NCBI GenBank assembly: GCA_016938235.1
Contig: JAFGVA010000238.1
Coordinates: 1 to 46,599, forward strand
Reading direction: 5' to 3'
Length of the DNA: 46,599 bases
Origin: Bacteroidales bacterium
GTDB lineage: Bacteria; Bacteroidota; Bacteroidia; Bacteroidales; UBA10428
The notes beneath the pieces are model-generated. The model was not told where the DNA came from. It worked only from the letters and a program-made list of their open reading frames with translations, and searched no databases. A program made the translations under genes and the position numbers. Shown in pieces: positions 25,355-33,671 of the stretch. Numbering within the stretch: the stretch's first letter is position 1; each line of letters begins with the position of its first letter.

Positions 25355-26812
25355 CTACACGCTCTCTTTCACAGGTTCATAAACCTTTGTTAAGTCACCC
25401 TCAACTGCAAAATCTGCTGCTGAGTGAATCTCAACATCAACAAATTGTCCGATGAGTTCGGTATGCTCTGATGCAAAGCGGACTATTATTTTACCTTCGG
25501 TAACAGCCGATAAATGCCCTGCTTTTCTGTCTTTCTGAATAACCAGGCATTTAAAGGTTTTGCCTACCATTTTTTCATTCAAAGAAAGAGAGTGTTGCTG
25601 CAGAAGGTCTGATAATCTGTGCAATCTTTCTTTTTTTACAACATGAGAGATATCGTCATCCCAGCGAGAGCTTGTAGCACCGGGTCTGGGCGAATAACGG
25701 GCGATATAAGCCATATTGAAACGGAATTCCTCCATGGCTTTTACTGTATTTTCGAACTGTTCGTCTGTTTCGCCAGTAAATCCAACAATAATATCGGTAA
25801 ATAGGGTAGCTTCCGGCAGAACTTTTCGTATTGTTTGTACAATCTTTCTGTAATCGTTCAGAGAGTGACTGCGGTTCATTCTTATCAGAACATGATCGTC
25901 GCCTGATTGCAGAGGCAGGTGAATTTGCTTTGCCAGGCATTTATGTTTTGCAATGGTTTCAAGTACATCGTCGGTCATATCCTGCGGATGGGGCGATGTG
26001 AAATATAGCCAGAAATCGTTTCCTGAGCTATCAGCATACTCACCTATTTTCCCAAGCAGTTCAGCAAAGCTTATTTCCTTACCCTTCTTATCAAGTCCGT
26101 AGGAGTTTACATTTTGCCCCAGCAGCGTAATCGATTTGTATCCTGATTCTGCAAGGCGTTTTACTTCATTCAGAATTTCTTTCGAAGGACGTGAAATTTC
26201 TCTACCCCGGGTATAAGGTACGGCACAATAGGTGCAAAACTTATTGCATCCGTTTTGTATCGGAATAAAAGCTTCGAACTTCGAATTATACGATGGTTTT
26301 ATGTTCCAGAAACTTTCAATTTTTGTGTCCGGTTGTTTCATCATAACAGGTTGTCCTGCAATAGTGGTTTTCCCATCAATACTAAACAAGGAGAAGTCAA
26401 AGTCAACCTTAACATCTTTGCTTACTTCAGGCAATACTAATTCATTATCGTCTTGTAGTTTAAAAGGAGTGGTAACACCATATTGGCTAAGCATTGCCGG
26501 AAACTGGGTAAGTTCACTCATTTGAAATATAAGATCGAACATCTTCAGAAACTTATCCCTGTCAGCAGGCAACACACAGCCCGAAACAAATGTAACAAGG
26601 TTTTTCTTTGCTTTCCACTTGTTCCATTTGTGAATTTTGGTATATACTTTATCAATTGCTTTCTGGCGAACCGAACAGGCTACAAGGCCAAGCAAATTGG
26701 CATCTTCTTCTTTATCGGTCCATACAAACCCCATGTCTTCAATCACATGCGACAGTCGTTCACTGTCAGACTTGTTCATCTGGCATCCTAATGTAACTAC
26801 ATGATATTTCAT
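25355..26812 (-). CDS. miaB: MiaB-family tRNA methylthiotransferase
   Basis: A 485-residue radical SAM methylthiotransferase, expected to make ms2i6A37 from i6A37. The auxiliary-cluster cysteines are Cys10 (LGCQMNKSDSERL), Cys46 and Cys79; the radical SAM cysteines are Cys189/193/196 (NGCNKFCTYCAVPYTRGR). A TRAM domain closes the protein. The segment between Cys79 and the radical SAM motif is about 40 residues longer than in the neighbouring MtaB. The start at Met (MKYHVVTLGC) is preferred over an ATG 7 codons earlier because it places the cysteines at standard positions. GCQMN and NKSDSE fit MiaB rather than RimO or MtaB. Confidence 0.88.
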   Translation of the reverse strand: MKYHVVTLGCQMNKSDSERLSHVIEDMGFVWTDKEEDANLLGLVACSVRQKAIDKVYTKIHKWNKWKAKKNLVTFVSGCVLPADRDKFLKMFDLIFQMSELTQFPAMLSQYGVTTPFKLQDDNELVLPEVSKDVKVDFDFSLFSIDGKTTIAGQPVMMKQPDTKIESFWNIKPSYNSKFEAFIPIQNGCNKFCTYCAVPYTRGREISRPSKEILNEVKRLAESGYKSITLLGQNVNSYGLDKKGKEISFAELLGKIGEYADSSGNDFWLYFTSPHPQDMTDDVLETIAKHKCLAKQIHLPLQSGDDHVLIRMNRSHSLNDYRKIVQTIRKVLPEATLFTDIIVGFTGETDEQFENTVKAMEEFRFNMAYIARYSPRPGATSSRWDDDISHVVKKERLHRLSDLLQQHSLSLNEKMVGKTFKCLVIQKDRKAGHLSAVTEGKIIVRFASEHTELIGQFVDVEIHSAADFAVEGDLTKVYEPVKESV

Positions 26813-26930
26813 CTGTCTAAAATATATCTTCAAAGGTCAGATGGAACATCCATGACGAGTATCACAGTTGAATTTGATAACATAAATTGCCATGAATGTT
26901 TCATTCTTATTTCCCTACTGCAATTGCCGC

Positions 26931-27653
26931 TTAGAAATACACCTCGGTTCTAATATTATCCGGAGATAATCCTTTGGTAGTCAAGATGTCATAAACGGCG
27001 TGAATCATCTCATAATTGCCGCAAAGATATACTAAAGTATCGGAATCAATAGAATTTTTAACAAGGTAATCTGTAACTCTGCCATGGAAATCACCTTTTG
27101 TATCGCGTGAAGTGCAGCTTATGTAACGCCCTTTTTTATACTCATCAGATTCATAAGTTTCTTCGTGAACCCGAATACCATGAAGTAAAGTATAATTAAT
27201 ACCTGCATACGATTTTATTATGCTGTGAAATGGAGCAATACCCGTTCCGGTTGCTATAAAAAGAAATTTTGTCTGCTCAATTTTTCTTGAATCAGGGGTG
27301 AAAAAGCCAAAAGGACCTTCAACATTAACCAAGTCTCCCTTTTTAAGTTTTCTTAGTTTTTTTGAAACAGTTCCGGATTCAACCTCCCGTATAATCACTT
27401 CGAGATAATCAACATTATTAGGACTGTAAATTGAATATTCTCTTAACTGGTTTTCACCCGGAAGACCCAGAGTGATGTGTTGTCCCGGTGCAAACTCCAT
27501 TCCATTTCTGTCAAAACGAAGTACATATGTCGAATCAGTCAGATTTCTTACTTCGTGTATGCGATACAGTGTGTCAGGTTGTATTTCGTCAACCAAACTG
27601 TTAAATGAGTTACCTACCTCTACCAGTCTTTTGCTTTTAGTCTTTTTGCTCAT
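26931..27653 (-). CDS. ferredoxin-NADP(+) reductase family flavoprotein
   Basis: A 240-residue FAD/NAD(P)-binding oxidoreductase. The FAD domain has REYSIYS and the loop GTVSKKLRKLKKGD; the nucleotide domain has IATGTGIAPFHSII and CGNYEMIHAVYDIL. It lacks an attached ferredoxin domain and ends in YF, an aromatic C-terminus typical of FNRs. It likely exchanges electrons between ferredoxin or flavodoxin and NADP(H). It is a single gene, about 120 bases before miaB on the same strand. Confidence 0.87.
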   Translation of the reverse strand: MSKKTKSKRLVEVGNSFNSLVDEIQPDTLYRIHEVRNLTDSTYVLRFDRNGMEFAPGQHITLGLPGENQLREYSIYSPNNVDYLEVIIREVESGTVSKKLRKLKKGDLVNVEGPFGFFTPDSRKIEQTKFLFIATGTGIAPFHSIIKSYAGINYTLLHGIRVHEETYESDEYKKGRYISCTSRDTKGDFHGRVTDYLVKNSIDSDTLVYLCGNYEMIHAVYDILTTKGLSPDNIRTEVYF

Positions 27654-27801
27654 TTATATTAAAATTGAAAAATTGATTTGTGAATAAAGAATTATAACAA
27701 CATGCTTTAAAGGTTGTTCAAGGCGATTCGCGAAATATTTGCTACAGTAATATGCAATGCATATTTTTTTTTATAATTTGGAGCTTTCCAAACCTGACAA
27801 G

Positions 27802-28530
27802 ATGTTTCAGAATTTATTATCCTATAAATTGATTTTAAAATCGTTAGCACTTTACTTTAGTAAATTTGTAAAGCTTTTAGGTTGGTTGTTTATAGTTGCT
27901 GTAATTCTAAGTTTTACCGATATTCCTTTTTATGCCTACTATTGGTTGGGGACGCATGGTGCCGATCTGGAAAAAAAACCTCATTATATTGTATTGTTGG
28001 GGGGTGTTGGTATGCCCAGTCCCGAAGATTTAATAAGAACATATACAACAGCCGGGGCATGGCAGCAGGTTCCCGATTCAAAAATTATTATTGCTTTTCC
28101 GCCCGATACGGCCTACAAACAGTATTCTCATGAACTGCAAATGGCGCGTGAACTTATTATGAGAGGTGTTGATAGTTCTGTCATTTTTTTTGAACCGAAA
28201 GGAATTAGTACCCATACACAGGCAGAAAATATTGCTCAAATGATGCATTCTTCAAGCTTAGATACCATTTCAGTGCGCATTGTTACATCCCCAGAACACA
28301 TGTTTCGGGCAGTTAAAACATTTAAGAAGAATGGATTTGTTCATGTTGGCGGTACAGCCGCTTTCGAAAATGCTATTGATGAAAATAAATTAATAAATGG
28401 AAGAAGAAAAGAAGGAGAGAAAAAGCTTCTGAATATTAGATATAATATGTGGAGTTACCTGAAATATGAAATAACCGTTACAAGAGAAATATTTGCAATT
28501 TTTTATTATAAAATCAGGGGGTGGATGTAA
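27802..28530 (+). CDS. YdcF/SanA-like DUF218 protein
   Basis: A 242-residue protein with an N-terminal membrane helix (about residues 22-45) and a DUF218 domain: PHYIVLLGGVGMPSPEDLIR, FPPDTAYKQYSHELQMARE, the conserved STHTQAENI and VTSPEHMFRAVKTF. Relatives include ElyC, SanA and YdcF, implicated in envelope or polysaccharide processes; biochemical function is not established. An open frame begins 45 bases earlier at 27757, but the Met at 27802 is followed directly by a plausible helix-preceding segment; the choice is uncertain. Confidence 0.8.
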   Translation: MFQNLLSYKLILKSLALYFSKFVKLLGWLFIVAVILSFTDIPFYAYYWLGTHGADLEKKPHYIVLLGGVGMPSPEDLIRTYTTAGAWQQVPDSKIIIAFPPDTAYKQYSHELQMARELIMRGVDSSVIFFEPKGISTHTQAENIAQMMHSSSLDTISVRIVTSPEHMFRAVKTFKKNGFVHVGGTAAFENAIDENKLINGRRKEGEKKLLNIRYNMWSYLKYEITVTREIFAIFYYKIRGWM

Positions 28531-28639
28531 GTTCTTAATGCATACATAGGATTAGCATATATTTAAGCTTTTGACTGAATATTCGATATAAGAAAATAGA
28601 TCATGGTGTTTATATAGGAATGGTACTTAGAATCTTAAA

Positions 28640-29650
28640 CTAATATTCCTTAAATATTTTAATAAGCGTATCAGCCCAATTCTCTTTATCATTTAAACTT
28701 TCCACCAGCGTTAGCTGATTACCGCCATTTTGCAGAAACAATTTCTGATATTCCAGTGCCAATTCTACTGTTGTTTCTAAGCAATCGGACACAAAAGATG
28801 GAGCAACTACCAATATTTTTTTCTTGCCCAGCTGGGCCAGACGAATAATAGTTTCATCAGTAAAGGGGGTTAGCCAGTTTTTCGATAAACGTGATTGAAA
28901 CCCAATCGAGTATTGTTCAGTATTCAATTTAAGCTTTTCAACCAATAATCGGGTGGTATGGTAGCAGGTTGCCTTGTAGCAGCTTTTGCCATGTTTTGGC
29001 ATTTTTTGAGTACAAGAACATTTTTTTGATGAAATTTCAGGGTGCATTTTATCCACTTGTCTCAAAGGTAATCCATGAAATGTAAATAAAATATGGTCGT
29101 AGCTTTGCGGATCATATTGTTGAATGTTTTGTACAAAAGCATCAATAAATGCGGGGTGATTATAAAACTGCGAAATAAAATGAATCTCAGGCTGTGTCAC
29201 CCATTTTTTCAATTCTTTATCAAGTTTTACTTTTACTGTTGCCGTAGTGCTTGTAGCATATTGAGGGTATAATGGGAGCACGATCAATTCCTTTACACCC
29301 TCTTTTTCTATCTGTCTTAGCACAGTTTTCATACCTGGATTACCATAACGCATAGCTCCATAAATCCGGGTGTTTTCATTTACTTTTTGTTGCAATTTTT
29401 CTACCAGGTTGTCAAGATAAGCCCGTAAAGGAGATCCTTGTGTAGTCCATAAGCGCTGGTATAGTTTGGTTGATTTCCGCGTACGGAATGGTATGATTAA
29501 TAAGTTGACCAGTAATAAGCGGCTCAACCATGGAATATCAATCACATACGGATCGTTTAAGAATTCGGTCAGGTATTTACGAACAGCAGTTCTTTGTGGT
29601 TTGTCAGGTGTGCCCACATTTACCAAAAGGATGCCTTTTTTCTTACACAT
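28640..29650 (-). CDS. hemH: ferrochelatase HemH
   Basis: A 336-residue enzyme that inserts ferrous iron into protoporphyrin IX. His192 in TFHGLPLRQ is the catalytic histidine, and RLSKNWLTPFTDE carries the conserved glutamate region. A cysteine group, Cys211, Cys213, Cys224 and Cys229, is arranged as in the clustered cysteines of many bacterial ferrochelatases and could hold a [2Fe-2S] cluster. It is the last gene of the minus-strand haem operon, 60 bases after the oxidase gene. Confidence 0.94.
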   Translation of the reverse strand: MCKKKGILLVNVGTPDKPQRTAVRKYLTEFLNDPYVIDIPWLSRLLLVNLLIIPFRTRKSTKLYQRLWTTQGSPLRAYLDNLVEKLQQKVNENTRIYGAMRYGNPGMKTVLRQIEKEGVKELIVLPLYPQYATSTTATVKVKLDKELKKWVTQPEIHFISQFYNHPAFIDAFVQNIQQYDPQSYDHILFTFHGLPLRQVDKMHPEISSKKCSCTQKMPKHGKSCYKATCYHTTRLLVEKLKLNTEQYSIGFQSRLSKNWLTPFTDETIIRLAQLGKKKILVVAPSFVSDCLETTVELALEYQKLFLQNGGNQLTLVESLNDKENWADTLIKIFKEY

Positions 29651-29710
29651 AAACAGACGGAATGATAATATGTATCACCAAAGCGGTCAGTATTATATTG
29701 GTACAATTCA

Positions 29711-31078
29711 TCAGAGTAAAAATTTTTCGGCGATTTGCCTGCCTTGTTTTACCCGGTCAGCCATACCAATACCATCTCTTATATTTCCGGCCAATATTAG
29801 TCCGGGGTGTTTTCTTTCAATACCTGCAATAGCTTCATAACGCCTTCCGGATGAAATTTCATACTGGGGAATGGCTGCCGGATAGCGATATACTTCCAAC
29901 AAATCAGGCATCAAAGTTGTTTTCAAAGTTTCTCGAATTTCTTTCAATGCCATTTCTTTTAATTTTTTATCGGGGTTTTCCAATAATTCGGGTCTTCTAA
30001 TTCCGCCCATAAATACAGATAAAAGGGCTCCTTTTTCGGGTGCCCGGTTCGAAAAAATCGAAGAGGGGAATAGAATACCCAAGCTGATTTTGCTCTCTTT
30101 TGAGGGAATTAATGCGCCAAAAGCATTTAATTTGATGCCCTGCCAACTATTGTAACCTGCTATTACCTGTGCCACTTTTGCATATCTTAGGTCTAAAACG
30201 GGTTGCAATTCGTTAGGATCTATAAATGGAAAAATTTCGCTCAAAACTTTTCCACCAAAAGTACTTACCACATGCCTTGACATTATTTGGATATTCTCAC
30301 CGGAAAGGGTAAAGCACAATTTATACTGATCATCATTTGGGGTTACCTTAAGATTTTTAACTCCTGTAAATAATTTTTCATTGCCCACTTCATTTGCGAT
30401 AGCATCGGTAAGTTTAGATAAACCACCAGCTATTGAAAAAACTTCGCGACTAATCCTTTTTTCAAGGTCGGTTTTGGGTTCTTTTTTCTTTTTGATGGAA
30501 CCTTTTATGAAACTTCCGTATTTCTGTTCCAAATTATAAAGCTTTGGGAGTGCATATTTTGTGATTAGCAAATTTGGGTCTCCTGCATAGATCCCTGAAA
30601 TGAAAGGGTCAACGGCATAATCTAAATAACTTTTTCCCATGCGTCGTATTACCATATCGGCAACCGACTCGTTCGGATCGGTTCCGGGTTTGCGAAAGGG
30701 TTCGCCTAAAATCCTGAATTTATCGCAACACGAAAAAAGCGGTGTGCCTATTGCAGTCATAAAACCAGAAGGAAGGGTTTTCCATTTGCCGTTTTTCATA
30801 ACCCATCGGTTATTGGCATTAGGATTGGCAATTTCAACGGAAACAATATCCTTTAAATCATCAAATAAAGCAACCAGTTCCGGTGAAGCAATAATTCCGG
30901 TATTGGGACCGGTTTCATATAAAAAGCCTGATTTTTTAATGGAATTGATCACCCCACCCGGTCTGTTTTCTTTTTCCAAAACCAATACTTTTTTTCCGGC
31001 TTTTTTCAGATAATAGGCCGCTGTCAACCCTGTCAATCCTGCACCTAAAACTACCGCATCGATTTTTTCTAATCCCAT
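29711..31078 (-). CDS. hemG: protoporphyrinogen oxidase, FAD-dependent (HemY/HemG family)
   Basis: A 455-residue flavoprotein that oxidises protoporphyrinogen IX to protoporphyrin IX. The N-terminal FAD-binding signature is AVVLGAGLTGLTAAYYLKKA, followed by EKENRPGGVINS; the C-terminal FAD contact is LAGNIRDGIGMADRVKQG. The open frame runs 31 residues further upstream inside hemN, but the ATG at 31078 sits one base from the hemN stop codon and gives the usual family length. The name follows the Bacteroidota/Firmicutes habit; it is the HemY-type fold, not the flavodoxin-like E. coli HemG. Confidence 0.92.
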   Translation of the reverse strand: MGLEKIDAVVLGAGLTGLTAAYYLKKAGKKVLVLEKENRPGGVINSIKKSGFLYETGPNTGIIASPELVALFDDLKDIVSVEIANPNANNRWVMKNGKWKTLPSGFMTAIGTPLFSCCDKFRILGEPFRKPGTDPNESVADMVIRRMGKSYLDYAVDPFISGIYAGDPNLLITKYALPKLYNLEQKYGSFIKGSIKKKKEPKTDLEKRISREVFSIAGGLSKLTDAIANEVGNEKLFTGVKNLKVTPNDDQYKLCFTLSGENIQIMSRHVVSTFGGKVLSEIFPFIDPNELQPVLDLRYAKVAQVIAGYNSWQGIKLNAFGALIPSKESKISLGILFPSSIFSNRAPEKGALLSVFMGGIRRPELLENPDKKLKEMALKEIRETLKTTLMPDLLEVYRYPAAIPQYEISSGRRYEAIAGIERKHPGLILAGNIRDGIGMADRVKQGRQIAEKFLL

Positions 31079-31079
31079 A

Positions 31080-32459
31080 TTACACCGTTTTTGAATACTT
31101 ATTTTCAACCAGTTTATAGGCCGGATCGAACAAAACGGCAATATTACGTATAAAGAAATTACCAATCTCACTTACGCGAAGATCGTCATTCGTGTATGAA
31201 ATTAGACCATCTGATACCAAAGTATCTAATTGGTCTTGATTAAAGTTTACCAGTTGTTTAATTTTTTCAGCCGAGGTATTAAAGCTTTTGGCAATTTGTG
31301 CCCAATTTATATATTGGTTGCACATTAGTTGAATGATTAGTTCACGAATTATTTTTTGTTCATAATTTATTGTAATGCCCTTCTCTGTTGGAAGAATACC
31401 ATTATTCAACAGATGATTGTATTTAAATATATCTTTGGTGTTTTGAGCAAAACCATTGTCTATCTGACTGATGCCTGAAACCCCGAAAGCATAAACTTGT
31501 CCAGTTGTTCGACGAGTACAATATCCTTGAAAGTTTCGGTGCAAATAGTGGTTGTTTAATGCTAAGCTTAATTCATCGTCGGGTAAAGCAAAGTGGTCAA
31601 AACCAATGGGTTGATAACCTTCTTTTTGAAGTAGATTATATGCTGCTAAAAACATATTCAGTTTCTCATCGGAACTGGGCAATCCCTTTTTTTTTAGTAT
31701 TTGCTGATGTTTTTTTAACCAGGGTACATGCGCATAGGAGAAGGTTACCAGTCGGTCGGGTCGTACTTCAATGGCTTTTTGAATAGCATTCGTGAAGTTT
31801 TCAACCGTTTGGCCGGTAAGTCCGTAAATAAAATCGAGATTCAGTCCTGCTGTTTGCGGGTTTGAACGCATATAATGCATCAACTCCTCAATAGGAATAG
31901 CACTTGGTTTTCTGTTTACGCTTTTTAATACATTTTCATCAAAGTCTTGAATGCCTATGCTAAAGCGATTAAAGCCTGCATTAAATAGTTCATCAATATA
32001 TGCTTTGTTAATAATTCCCGGATGTATTTCAATGGCAATCTCAGGCCGGTCGATAAACGAAAAGTTTATAGAAAACAGCTCATTAATTTCTTTTAAATAC
32101 CTGGCCTCAATGGCATTTGGTGTACCACCACCATAATGAATCTGAGAAACTTTCCTGTTTTTATCCAGCATAGAAATCACCAGTTTAATTTCTTTTTTTA
32201 ATGCTTGAATGTACTTGTCTATTTCATTCTTGTTGTTTATTGGCAGCGCATTACAGCCACAATAATAACAAATTTGTTTACAAAACGGAATGTGCACATA
32301 AAATGCAATATGTTCTGGTTGTGAAGTGTTTGATGTCTGTATTAGTTCTTTATAATTATCAGCTGTAAAACTATCACTAAAATGATTTGCTGGGGGGTAG
32401 CTGGTATAACGAGGAACAGGATTGTTATATTTTTCAATTAATTCTTTATTTATCTGCAT
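31080..32459 (-). CDS. hemN: oxygen-independent coproporphyrinogen III oxidase HemN
   Basis: A 459-residue radical SAM enzyme that converts coproporphyrinogen III to protoporphyrinogen IX without oxygen. The cluster motif CKQICYYCGC (Cys60/64/67, plus Cys69) and the N-terminal substrate-binding segment VPRYTSYPPANHF distinguish true HemN from the haem chaperone HemW. IHYGGGTPNAIEARYLKEI and QIHLP-like segments follow. The C-terminal HemN domain is complete. Its start overlaps the end of the transporter gene by 14 bases, which indicates coupling. Confidence 0.94.
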   Translation of the reverse strand: MQINKELIEKYNNPVPRYTSYPPANHFSDSFTADNYKELIQTSNTSQPEHIAFYVHIPFCKQICYYCGCNALPINNKNEIDKYIQALKKEIKLVISMLDKNRKVSQIHYGGGTPNAIEARYLKEINELFSINFSFIDRPEIAIEIHPGIINKAYIDELFNAGFNRFSIGIQDFDENVLKSVNRKPSAIPIEELMHYMRSNPQTAGLNLDFIYGLTGQTVENFTNAIQKAIEVRPDRLVTFSYAHVPWLKKHQQILKKKGLPSSDEKLNMFLAAYNLLQKEGYQPIGFDHFALPDDELSLALNNHYLHRNFQGYCTRRTTGQVYAFGVSGISQIDNGFAQNTKDIFKYNHLLNNGILPTEKGITINYEQKIIRELIIQLMCNQYINWAQIAKSFNTSAEKIKQLVNFNQDQLDTLVSDGLISYTNDDLRVSEIGNFFIRNIAVLFDPAYKLVENKYSKTV

Positions 32460-33663
32460 GGCGTTTAAAAATTTTAATCGGATAATTATAAAGTAATGTT
32501 AAAATGGCAATAAGTGCAAGAACTATTTCAGCCAGAAACATGCCATTGTAACCAATCCGTGTTCCCAGATGACCACTTAGAATGGCTATAATCATCCCAC
32601 TCAGGTGTGTTATTACAATTTGTGTGGTAAAATCGGTACCTTTCCGGTTTTTACGTACCATATCCATTGATGTGGTATAAATGACCACCGATGATAGTCC
32701 GTATGCGCCCCAAACCAAACAAATACCAATATAAATTTGATTTATTGAGGGTGTTATTCCGGATAAAAAATAGAAATAAACACCAACAGTTACGTTGATA
32801 AATGCGAACAAGTAGATGGAAGTTTTTCGACCAATTGTTTTTATTATGAGACCGGATAGAAAGGATGCGCCAGCCGCAACGGAGGTTCCAACAATACCAG
32901 ACATAAATCCGATTTGTTTTACATTGTAGCCCAAATCTACAAGGTAAGGTTTTAGCATGGCCAAAACTCCAATAATTCCAGAATAGTAAAACAACAAAAC
33001 CCACAAACGCTTACTGCAGCGCTTATCTTTAAAAAACAGAAAAATATCTTGTATTTTAACACGGTTTTTATCAACTGACTGTGACTGTATTTCGGGTTTA
33101 AAAAAGAAAAGCGGCACTATGGCAAATAACACAAAAACAGCTAATATGAACAGCAGGTTTTGCCAACCAAAATAATAATAGGCTAACAAAAGCACCCCTG
33201 TACCTAATAAACTCCCTATAAAACTGCCCGCCGACTGCATACTATTGCCCAAACTCCGTTCTCTTTTATGCAGTATAGCGATGGCAAATTTATCGGTGGC
33301 AATGTCTTGTGTAGCCGATGCTATAAAAGCTATTACCAAAAGTACTAAGATCATTTTAAAATTGGTTTGCAGATTAAAAAAACCAATGCCAATAATTATG
33401 GCTGCATAAAACAATTCTGACATTACAATCCACTTCCGGATTTGTTTATGGTCTTGTGATTTATTATCTACAAAAGGAGCCCAAATGAATTTCAGAATCC
33501 AGGGTAATTTCATTAATTGTAATAAACCAATAGACTCAAGAGAGTAATTCTCTTGACGCATGATTACAGGAACCACCGTTGAGAAAAAACTCATGGGTAC
33601 TGATTGTGCTATATATAAACTAAATAACACCGGAAATTTATACCAGGTTTTGTTGTTTCTCAT
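32446..33663 (-). CDS. AmpG-like major facilitator transporter
   Basis: A 405-residue inner-membrane permease with about 12 helices. IGLLQLMKLPWILKFIWAPF followed by VD, and ASATQDIATDKFAI, match the AmpG/PAT branch of the major facilitator superfamily. AmpG itself imports muropeptides, but here there is no peptidoglycan-recycling gene nearby: the gene lies between a TonB-dependent receptor (8-base gap) and hemN (14-base overlap). I infer import of a tetrapyrrole or iron compound; the substrate cannot be read from the sequence. Confidence 0.85.
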   Translation of the reverse strand: MRNNKTWYKFPVLFSLYIAQSVPMSFFSTVVPVIMRQENYSLESIGLLQLMKLPWILKFIWAPFVDNKSQDHKQIRKWIVMSELFYAAIIIGIGFFNLQTNFKMILVLLVIAFIASATQDIATDKFAIAILHKRERSLGNSMQSAGSFIGSLLGTGVLLLAYYYFGWQNLLFILAVFVLFAIVPLFFFKPEIQSQSVDKNRVKIQDIFLFFKDKRCSKRLWVLLFYYSGIIGVLAMLKPYLVDLGYNVKQIGFMSGIVGTSVAAGASFLSGLIIKTIGRKTSIYLFAFINVTVGVYFYFLSGITPSINQIYIGICLVWGAYGLSSVVIYTTSMDMVRKNRKGTDFTTQIVITHLSGMIIAILSGHLGTRIGYNGMFLAEIVLALIAILTLLYNYPIKIFKRHADK

Positions 33664-33671
33664 TTATATAT

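Noticed and set aside
31080-32459. HemN as the haem chaperone HemW
   Set aside because: The extra fourth cysteine (CGC) after the radical SAM motif and the N-terminal PRYTSYPPA segment are HemN features, and the length is 459 rather than about 380.
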